NCBI GenBank assembly: GCA_029262975.1
Contig: JAJCYJ010000374.1
Span: 1 to 30,450 of the forward strand
DNA length: 30,450 bases
Origin: Saprospiraceae bacterium
GTDB taxonomy: Bacteria; Bacteroidota; Bacteroidia; Chitinophagales; Saprospiraceae
Direction: 5' to 3'
How positions within the stretch are numbered: position 1 is the stretch's first letter; every line of letters begins with the position of its first letter. Below are positions 25,301 through 30,450 of the stretch, piece after piece. The notes beneath the pieces are model-generated. The model made no database searches. It worked only from the letters and a program-made list of their open reading frames with translations, and was not told where the DNA came from. The position numbers and the translations under genes were made by a program.

Positions 25301-27529
25301 GGAGAATTAATTGAAGGAATTGATATTATTTATCCAACAGCTGACACACTTTTGACAGGTTGCATGACTCCAGAAGATATTATCAATGAAAGTTTCGGGC
25401 AACCAGAAGTTGTGGGTGATAAATGTAGTCTAATTGGAATATCAGTAGAAAATCAAATATTTCTTTTCAATACTCAGGACCAGCAAGCCGATGCATGTTT
25501 CAAAATTGTAAGAACATTTACAATTATTGATTGGTGTCAGTCTACGTCTGGAAATCCATTTACAATAGGACGTCCATTCAGACAAATTATAAAAGTGAAT
25601 GATCCTGATGGACCGGTGATATCGTGTTCTCAAGAATTACTTCTGGAGGTAAACAGTTGTGATGGTGGAGAGGTCATGCTGATGGCAACAGCTACAGATG
25701 AATGTACACAAGGTAGAGATCACACATGGACAGGTTTTGTTGAAAGTGATGAAGATAGAGATGGAATATTTGAAACTTTTTATCCGGATGTAATTATTAC
25801 TGTTGATGAGATTGGATCAAATGAGAGCAAAGCCACACATATAGCTACGTATCCCACAGGAGATCACAGAATCACTTGGACAGTAAGTGATAGATGTGGT
25901 AATGTGGAAAGTTGTGTTCAGAACTTTTCAATAGTGAATACAAAAAAACCTACTCCATTTGCGATTGATATTTCCACCGTTTTAATGAATACTAATGGAA
26001 TGGTTGAAGTCTGGGCTGCAGACCTTGACAACGGAAAAAGTGAAGGACCTTGTGGAGAAGTACTTTCTATGAGTTTAGTTCGTGTGTCAGATGTAGGGAA
26101 AAGGACAGATGGAGGTTTTGGAATTTCAACACCTTCTTTAGCGTTTACATGTGCAGATGTAAAAGAAGAGGGAATTGACGTAAACTACTTCGTTTTCTAC
26201 AGTGCAGGTAACAATACATTCGTCTTTGATTACACTACCGTGAATATCAAAATCCAGGATAATAACGATGTCTGTACGATGGTCACTTCTTCTATAATAA
26301 CAGGAAATATCCATTCAGAGTCCAGACAGAGTTTGCCAAATATATCAGTTGATTTACTCTCAACCGGTAACCAGGTAGCCTCAGCTTTAGATGCGGCCAT
26401 GACAGATGAATTAGGGGACTATGCTTTCCCGGCAATGCCTCAAGGTGGGTCCTATAGAATAGATCCTTCTAGCACAGATGACTACCTCAATGGTGTAACT
26501 ACCCTTGATCTTGTCATGATACAGAGATATATTCTCGGACTATTAGAATTAGAATCACCTTATAAGATACTTGCGTCAGATGTCAATAATGATTTGAAGA
26601 TAACTACGCTTGATCTCGTTGAATTACGCAGTGTAATATTAGGCTATAAGGAATCATTTTCCAATAATGAATCATGGCGGTTTATTGACGAAACGTATGT
26701 CTTCGATGATCCTACTTTCCCATTTGAAAGCAATCTTGGCGAAGTTTATAATATCAGCAGTTTATCTGCAGATATGACAATAGATTTCATAGGATTAAAA
26801 GTGGGAGATGTAAATGGTTCAGTGGATGTATCAAGTATCATTGCTCCAGGGAGAACAATTTATAATTTGAAATCTCAGGATCAAAAATTTGTTGAAGGAG
26901 AAATTGTAACCTTAGCTTTAAATGCAACACAGCAAATTAGAACTGTTGGATTACAAATGGCTCTTTCTTTTGATACTGACAAAATAGAATTCTTAGGAAT
27001 AGACGCAAATGGGATAAATATAGGAAGCGAGCATATTGGATCTCACCAGGTCAAAAATGGTATGTTGTCTATTAGCTGGAATGATTACGAAGCTCAGAAT
27101 ATTTTGCCAGGAACGAGCTTGTTCAATATACAATTTAGAGCTACAGGGCAAGGAAATCTCTCAGAAGTTGTAAGACTTAAACAAACAATGACTGCGGCAG
27201 AAATCTATAATGAGCATCTTGAAACTTCTGGAATAGCACTTTCCTTTAATGAATTTGTGCAAGGGAATGGCTTTACATTATTCCAGAATACTCCTAATCC
27301 TTTTGCTGAGAATACTCAAATCAGCTTCTATCTTCCAGCGGCTGCAGATGCAACGCTTACGATTAGTGACATAACTGGAAGGACGATCAAAAACTACACA
27401 GGCTCTTTCGACAAAGGAAACAACTACATAAGTATTAGTAAAGATGAATTATCAGCTTCAGGAGTACTGTACTATACTCTTGAGACGGACGAATACACAG
27501 ATACTAAGCGAATGGTTGTATTGAAATAA
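22373..27529 (+). CDS. Giant secreted protein: HYR-like repeats, dockerin-like and cohesin-like domains, T9SS sorting tail
   Basis: A 1718-residue exported protein. The signal peptide (hydrophobic core about 14-28) probably ends at TDARA. HYR/Ig-like modules recur, with junctions near residues 352 (EDKSPPIVTC), 605 (VTDHEDPYF), 709 (VMDNTPPVVIC), 854 (LQDKNPAVITC) and 1075 (VNDPDGPVISC). A dockerin-like region spans about 1371-1483 (VTTLDLVMIQRYILGL, SDVNNDLKITTLDLVELR, KVGDVNGSVD). A cohesin-like beta domain spans about 1506-1625 (GEIVTLALNATQQIRTVGLQ, then ALSFDTDKIEFLGI). The T9SS type A sorting domain occupies 1633-1718 (GFTLFQNTPNPFAENT, SGVLYYTLET, final VVLK). The order dockerin-cohesin-T9SS tail in one chain suggests intra- or intermolecular calcium-dependent docking at the surface. 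It follows its 982-residue relative on the same strand and ends before a strong terminator. The cohesin call is by pattern only. Confidence 0.8.
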   Translation: MMKTSFTQYLRGWLIHVIPILGFLILVKTDARAVCDASWSEVTMTINCEGDFNFILNNPNVKSVQFKGNVGTFWPVPIIHAASTYAPGSSFELEIICNDDSKDFLTGTLPAYDVMGGTGSGSYTWTGADGAGIVDDYTPDSPFFNVNMSQSSKTNPTCSVAPNDMDGKISIMLNGAGLGKCDDTTWDIQLNGVGPIITIKVGQKANFTGLAAGNYVATATVNTYSCPCPIAQVLPFGPIGLSGPIAGTTSIACNSKVNISVSGECSATILAMDLLRGVVDPCDPMMAMIDSLVVKSGGVFIGGSGNVPINALGVFIPDVTDVDGVNILGKPLKVEVHVKNSVNFCWGTVILEDKSPPIVTCNDPTLMEILCLDYDGSVMSTIDDLVQDCSDFTTTIIAQSEITDCRSLPDGILRRVVVDYFAVDEFNNRSNDCTDTLDVLRFDTIPNNMVLDVPGCILMPPDFVLDIIGYNEVMVDGNVIKLPTDVDPLTCTGNYARLDPNDPENPAPAPIKLIEGGSGFPRLLFINENGDPDTTYLIPLNYKNASNFYKGIIDENLANCNIGVDFDDLVFNFGCKLKIQRQWFLREWSCEGEQVLPLGLQEIIVTDHEDPYFVEKVPDQNFTVQADECYRFWNIQKPVVKDSCDTDVDLELAIYDADDAGGWRLIGPTVGPNGQPNMFFNFPVGMSWIVYTAYDDCGNQASDTTKITVMDNTPPVVICKEFLVVGISGDGNVKVPATSVDNGTYDQCGDPTICVTRMDHLDLLMSIDQDGNGEVLFNAFDDALKASADNDDGCYRDYSSKAEDRNGILYIDKEDLCAPYVEFCCADAGKELMIQLTASDSDGNVNRCMTFIELQDKNPAVITCLPNIIIDCDFDLPEYVRNYDDINDDPLSEFFGSIVLQGEQKTFGIPDEFILSNPNVNYVDGTIFDNCEIPRISVTNVPAIDNCGFGRIERRIFSHESGSPVLVCTQFIFIERGELIEGIDIIYPTADTLLTGCMTPEDIINESFGQPEVVGDKCSLIGISVENQIFLFNTQDQQADACFKIVRTFTIIDWCQSTSGNPFTIGRPFRQIIKVNDPDGPVISCSQELLLEVNSCDGGEVMLMATATDECTQGRDHTWTGFVESDEDRDGIFETFYPDVIITVDEIGSNESKATHIATYPTGDHRITWTVSDRCGNVESCVQNFSIVNTKKPTPFAIDISTVLMNTNGMVEVWAADLDNGKSEGPCGEVLSMSLVRVSDVGKRTDGGFGISTPSLAFTCADVKEEGIDVNYFVFYSAGNNTFVFDYTTVNIKIQDNNDVCTMVTSSIITGNIHSESRQSLPNISVDLLSTGNQVASALDAAMTDELGDYAFPAMPQGGSYRIDPSSTDDYLNGVTTLDLVMIQRYILGLLELESPYKILASDVNNDLKITTLDLVELRSVILGYKESFSNNESWRFIDETYVFDDPTFPFESNLGEVYNISSLSADMTIDFIGLKVGDVNGSVDVSSIIAPGRTIYNLKSQDQKFVEGEIVTLALNATQQIRTVGLQMALSFDTDKIEFLGIDANGINIGSEHIGSHQVKNGMLSISWNDYEAQNILPGTSLFNIQFRATGQGNLSEVVRLKQTMTAAEIYNEHLETSGIALSFNEFVQGNGFTLFQNTPNPFAENTQISFYLPAAADATLTISDITGRTIKNYTGSFDKGNNYISISKDELSASGVLYYTLETDEYTDTKRMVVLK

Positions 27530-27571
27530 GAAAATTACACAATAATAAGAGTTTACTGTTTTTGGGATGAG

Positions 27572-27610
27572 GACCCTCCTCCACGAATGTGGAGGGGGTC
27601 TTTTTTTTTT
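27572..27610 (+). terminator. Strong rho-independent terminator
   Basis: A GC-rich stem (27572-27584 with 27589-27600, one bulged C and one G-T wobble) is closed by the tetraloop GAAT and followed by ten consecutive T residues (27601-27610). It ends the transcript of the large secreted protein and insulates ruvX downstream. Confidence 0.95.
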
Positions 27611-27656
27611 CTAATATTGCGAACTTTATTGGCTTACTCTACATTTATTGAACCAT

Positions 27657-28067
27657 ATGGGCAGAATACTTTCGATTGATTATGGTGAAAAGAGAACGGG
27701 TGTTGCATGGACAGATGCGCTTCAAATCTCTATTAATCCTCTTACGACAATCGATACATCGAAATTTGAGTCAGAAATAAAAAAACTCCTTGATACAACT
27801 AAAGTATCTGAGGTGGTATATGGTCTACCATGCCACAAGGATGGTGTATTAACAAAAGTCGGGAAGAAGGTTGTTGAAATAATTAACAAACAAAAAGGAG
27901 AGTACCCGCATATTTTATTTCATACAATAGATGAATCATTTACATCACAAAGAGCACGACAAATGATGCTACATTTGGGTGCTAAAAAGAAAAAGAGAGA
28001 GCAAAAGTCAAATATTGACCAAATGAGCGCAGTAATCATACTAAAGGATTTTATAGACAGGCAATGA
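27657..28067 (+). CDS. ruvX: Putative pre-16S rRNA nuclease / Holliday junction resolvase-like protein YqgF
   Basis: A 136-residue YqgF/RuvX protein. An in-frame TTG at 27648 would add three residues, but ATG 27657 gives the standard start MGRILSIDYGEKRTGVAW, with the catalytic Asp in SIDYG. The RNase H-like fold also shows VVYGLPCHKDG (replacing the usual VxGLP.n.dG), the acidic FHTIDESFTS segment with its Glu, and the late Asp in KSNIDQMSAVIIL. The family processes the 5' end of 16S rRNA in Escherichia coli. It overlaps def by 4 nt (ATGA), so the two are translationally coupled. The length is normal. Confidence 0.93.
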   Translation: MGRILSIDYGEKRTGVAWTDALQISINPLTTIDTSKFESEIKKLLDTTKVSEVVYGLPCHKDGVLTKVGKKVVEIINKQKGEYPHILFHTIDESFTSQRARQMMLHLGAKKKKREQKSNIDQMSAVIILKDFIDRQ

Positions 28068-28609
28068 TATTACCGATTATAGCATACGGACATCCGGTAT
28101 TAAAAAAGATCTGCAGCATATTGGATGCTCAGTATCCAAATCTTTCAGAATTAATGGACAATATGTGGGAGACTATGTATAATGCCAGAGGCGTTGGCTT
28201 GGCAGCTCCACAAGTAGGTATTTCAAAAAGATTATTTCTGGTGGATACACTGCAGCTCGAGAATGAAGAAGAAGGAATCAAGCAAGTCTTTATTAATGCC
28301 GAATTACTGCAGGAAAGCGGAGATTTTTGGACATATGAAGAAGGATGCCTTAGTATTCCAAAATTAGTTGGTGATGTAGATCGACAAAAAGAAATTAAAA
28401 TAAGATATCAGGATGAAAACTTTATAACACATGAAAAGATATTTGTAGGAATGAATGCACGCGTCATTCAGCATGAATATGACCATATCGAAGGTATTTT
28501 ATTTACGGAACATCTGAAACCTCTCAAGAGGAGGTTAATTAAACGTAAACTTGATAATATTAAGAAGGGAAAGGTCGAAGCAGACTATAAGCTTAAATTT
28601 AGAGTATAG
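28064..28609 (+). CDS. def: Peptide deformylase
   Basis: A 181-residue peptide deformylase, which removes the formyl group from the N-terminal methionine of new proteins. The three family motifs are intact: GVGLAAPQ (43-50), EEGCLS (92-97) with metal ligand Cys95, and HEYDHIEG (137-144) with metal ligands His137 and His141 and catalytic Glu138. The start MILPIIAYGHPVLK is typical. It overlaps ruvX by 4 nt and is followed after 41 nt by tRNA-Ser. The C-terminal extension rich in Lys and Arg (LKRRLIKRKLDNIKKGK) is usual in Bacteroidota. Confidence 0.98.
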   Translation: MILPIIAYGHPVLKKICSILDAQYPNLSELMDNMWETMYNARGVGLAAPQVGISKRLFLVDTLQLENEEEGIKQVFINAELLQESGDFWTYEEGCLSIPKLVGDVDRQKEIKIRYQDENFITHEKIFVGMNARVIQHEYDHIEGILFTEHLKPLKRRLIKRKLDNIKKGKVEADYKLKFRV

Positions 28610-28633
28610 TCTATTGAGATAATAGATTAATTT
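28610..28633 (+). terminator. Weak terminator candidate after def
   Basis: TCTATT (28610-28615) pairs with AATAGA (28621-28626) around GAGAT, followed by TTAATTT. The stem is short and AT-rich, so termination here is doubtful. tRNA-Ser begins shortly after. Confidence 0.3.
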
Positions 28634-28650
28634 CGCGAATCAATAAGAAA

Positions 28651-28738
28651 GGAGAGGTGCTCGAGTGGCTGAAGAGGCACGCCTGGAAAGCGTGTGTGCG
28701 TCAAAAGCGTACCGAGGGTTCGAATCCCTCTCTCTCCG
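28651..28738 (+). tRNA. tRNA-Ser (anticodon GGA)
   Basis: An 88-nt class II tRNA. The acceptor strands GGAGAGG and TCTCTCC pair with one terminal G-T wobble, discriminator G. The anticodon stem CACGC/GCGTG closes CTGGAAA, reading GGA. A long variable arm follows, and the T-arm is GAGGG-TTCGAAT-CCCTC. CCA is not encoded. Its 3' end is only 3 nt from the stop codon of the convergent tatD gene. Confidence 0.97.
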
Positions 28739-28741
28739 CAA

Positions 28742-29509
28742 TTAAAGTTTAAAAAGTTGTTTCGCATTATAAGTTGTGATTTCGGCGACTTTTCTGATAT
28801 CACAATTATAACAAGTGGCTAATTTTTCAGCTATAATCGGAATATAGCTTGATTCGTTTCTTTTTCCTCTGTGCGGAGTTGGCGGCAAATAAGGAGCATC
28901 CGTCTCAAGTACTATATACTCCATGGGAATTTTAGATATTGCTTCTCTTAATTCGTTATTCTTTTTATACGTAATTACACCTCCGATACCCATAAAGAAT
29001 CCGAGATCCATAATCTTTTTAGCATGCTCTATGTTCTGATCAAAACAGTGAAATACACCTCTTAATGAGCCATTTTGCATTTCGGATACGATTCGGATGG
29101 TGTGATCAATAGCAGCCCTTGAATGAATAACAATAGGCAAATTATAAGTGAGGGACCAGGAAATCTGTTGACGAAAGGATTCCTCTTGTTCTTTAGCAAA
29201 AGTATTATCCCAATATAGGTCTATGCCAGTTTCTCCGATACCAATTACCCCTTCTTTATGAATATAAGGCTCTATGGTTGTAAGAATCTTTTCCCAATCC
29301 TCTTTTACAGAACAAGGATGCAGACCTATCATAGGCTTGCATATTAAAGGATAGGTTGATGCACGATTTAAGACATCAACAATTGAGTTGAAATCCAAAT
29401 TTGGCATTAATATCTGACTGACTTTTGATTTTTCAGCTCGAATTATCACATCATTAAAGTCATTATTAAATTGATCTACGTATATATGTGCGTGTGTATC
29501 AATATACAT
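28742..29509 (-). CDS. tatD: TatD family metal-dependent hydrolase (DNase)
   Basis: A 255-residue TatD-type TIM-barrel hydrolase. The metal ligands are visible: His6 and His8 (DTHAHIY), Glu93 (GIGETGIDLYWD), His129 (IVIHSRAA), His154 (VFHCFDQN) and Asp204 (LETDAPYLPP). GLHPCSV and PHRGKRNESSYIP are further family marks. Members are 3'-5' exonucleases linked to DNA repair, or hydrolases whose substrate is unclear (the YcfH/YjjV group). It is the only minus-strand gene in the window. It converges on tRNA-Ser at its 3' end and diverges from the RNase H gene with only 22 nt between start codons. Confidence 0.93.
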   Translation of the reverse strand: MYIDTHAHIYVDQFNNDFNDVIIRAEKSKVSQILMPNLDFNSIVDVLNRASTYPLICKPMIGLHPCSVKEDWEKILTTIEPYIHKEGVIGIGETGIDLYWDNTFAKEQEESFRQQISWSLTYNLPIVIHSRAAIDHTIRIVSEMQNGSLRGVFHCFDQNIEHAKKIMDLGFFMGIGGVITYKKNNELREAISKIPMEYIVLETDAPYLPPTPHRGKRNESSYIPIIAEKLATCYNCDIRKVAEITTYNAKQLFKL

Positions 29510-29531
29510 TAGCTGTTTTTTATTTTAAAAT

Positions 29532-30164
29532 ATGTCAAAGAAAAAACAAAAATACTATGTAGTGTGGCAAGGTGCCAAACCTGGTGTTTATAGGACATGG
29601 AATGAATGTCAACTTCAGATCAGGGGGTTTCCTGGTGCACGATATAAGTCCTTTTCAACTTTTGAACAGGCTAATCAGGCATATAATGAATCATCTGCTG
29701 ACCATATTGGTCAAAACAAAAAAGAAAGAGTTATCAAGAAAGTAGATATATCTGGCATAATATGGGAAAGTCTGTCAGTTGATGCCGCATGTAGTGGAAG
29801 TCCCGGAATAATGGAATACCGGGGAGTGTGGACAAAAGATCGTGTTGAAGTATTTAGCAAAGGTCCATTTCAATGGGGTACCAACAATGTCGGAGAGTTT
29901 TTGGCTTTGGTCCATGGAATCGCTTACCTGGCCAAAAATGGAATGTCAAATGTGCCTATATATTCAGATTCAAGAACAGCTATGAGTTGGTTAAGAAATA
30001 AAAAAATAAAAACTACACTTGAGCGAAGACAAACAAATGAAGATCTATTTGTGCTGTTGGAAAGAGCAGAGAATTGGATAAGATACAATCAATGGAGTAA
30101 TCCGATCATCAAATGGGAAACAAAGAAGTGGGGCGAAATACCCGCAGATTTTGGACGTAAATAG
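29532..30164 (+). CDS. rnhA: Ribonuclease H with N-terminal viroplasmin (hybrid-binding) domain
   Basis: A 210-residue two-domain protein. The N-terminal viroplasmin-type domain (about 6-52: KYYVVWQGAKPGVYRTWNEC, GFPGARYKSFSTFEQANQAY) binds RNA-DNA hybrids or dsRNA in eukaryotic RNase H1. The C-terminal RNase H domain (about 78-210) keeps the DEDD catalytic set: Asp84 (SVDAAC), Glu122 (GEFLAL), Asp146 (YSDSRTA) and Asp206 (PADFGRK). It cleaves RNA in RNA-DNA hybrids such as R-loops and primer remnants. This arrangement is common in Bacteroidota. The symbol rnhA is used for the family; the protein is not the single-domain enterobacterial form. A basic linker (about 60-72) joins the two domains. 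Confidence 0.92.
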   Translation: MSKKKQKYYVVWQGAKPGVYRTWNECQLQIRGFPGARYKSFSTFEQANQAYNESSADHIGQNKKERVIKKVDISGIIWESLSVDAACSGSPGIMEYRGVWTKDRVEVFSKGPFQWGTNNVGEFLALVHGIAYLAKNGMSNVPIYSDSRTAMSWLRNKKIKTTLERRQTNEDLFVLLERAENWIRYNQWSNPIIKWETKKWGEIPADFGRK

Positions 30165-30450
30165 TGAAAATTGCTTTTATAAGTGGATATCAAGATAAAT
30201 TTTACCCGTGATGCACCATAATGGAGGTACTTGCATCTTATCAAATAGATGGATTTACTACAGTTTGTTATTGTCTTTCAGATTAATAAAGAGTTGTAAA
30301 ATTTGGGCTAATAAAGTTTGGGTAGAAAAAATGAATTGTGTATGAGGAAGACTTAAGATAAAAAATAGTCACACCATTTCTGATTGTTACGTAAAACTTT
30401 CTATTTTTAGCTCGAAAAGACGAATTCAATAACTATTAACTGTATAAAAA
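30165..30450. other. Terminal intergenic stretch without a recognised gene
   Basis: These 286 nt after the RNase H gene are AT-rich. I see no clear terminator, promoter or RNA gene, and only one short chance ORF (about 44 codons from 30211). Confidence 0.5.

Noticed and set aside
27648..27656. TTG start for ruvX adding three residues
   Set aside because: The ATG at 27657 gives the standard family N terminus MGRILSIDYG.
30211..30345. Short plus-strand ORF of about 44 codons
   Set aside because: No signal sequence, family resemblance or clear ribosome-binding site; the length is within chance for AT-rich DNA.

Overview
The window looks like the chromosome of a Bacteroidota bacterium, most likely a Saprospiraceae-type member. 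Three things point there: C-terminal tails of the type IX secretion (T9SS) kind on three separate proteins, the gene order xerC / tRNA-Thr-Tyr-Gly-Thr / tuf / tRNA-Trp / secE-nusG-rplKAJL-rpoBC that is conserved in this phylum, and candidate -7 promoter boxes of the TAnnTTTG form. The DNA is AT-rich with A/T-rich start regions and few Shine-Dalgarno sequences. The taxonomic call below phylum is inference.

Layout: 1-93 is the last 30 codons of a gene cut by the window edge, probably a T9SS cargo protein. 174-3497 encodes a large FG-GAP/VCBS + ASPIC/UnbV lipoprotein-like protein, followed by an unrecognised exported protein (3556-4266). xerC (4303-5199) leads into an array of four tRNAs (Thr-UGU, Tyr-GUA, Gly-UCC, Thr-GGU; 5331-5994), then tuf (6111-7307), two strong hairpins, a CA dinucleotide tract, tRNA-Trp, secE, nusG, rplK, rplA, rplJ, rplL, an attenuator hairpin, rpoB, rpoC and a textbook terminator (to about 18910). 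This is the core transcription and translation locus and looks complete and undamaged, except that the hibernation factor gene hpf, usually found between xerC and tRNA-Thr in relatives, is not here.

Downstream lie two large secreted proteins (982 and 1718 residues). Both have a signal peptide, Cys-rich HYR/Ig-like repeats, a dockerin-like segment and a T9SS sorting tail; the larger one also has a cohesin-like domain. Each has a long, hairpin-rich leader behind an identical candidate -7 box. This pair is the most accessory-looking and least understood part of the window. A strong terminator closes it. Housekeeping genes follow: ruvX-def (overlapping by 4 nt), tRNA-Ser(GGA), tatD on the minus strand, and a viroplasmin-type ribonuclease H whose start codon lies only 22 nt from that of tatD. 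The last 286 nt hold no gene I can support.

No CRISPR array, insertion sequence, prophage or recognisable defence system is visible. I do not see a clear new biological system. The best leads are the dockerin/cohesin T9SS pair with its structured leaders, the CA-repeat tract upstream of tRNA-Trp/secE, a GC-rich palindrome between tRNA genes, and the missing hpf.
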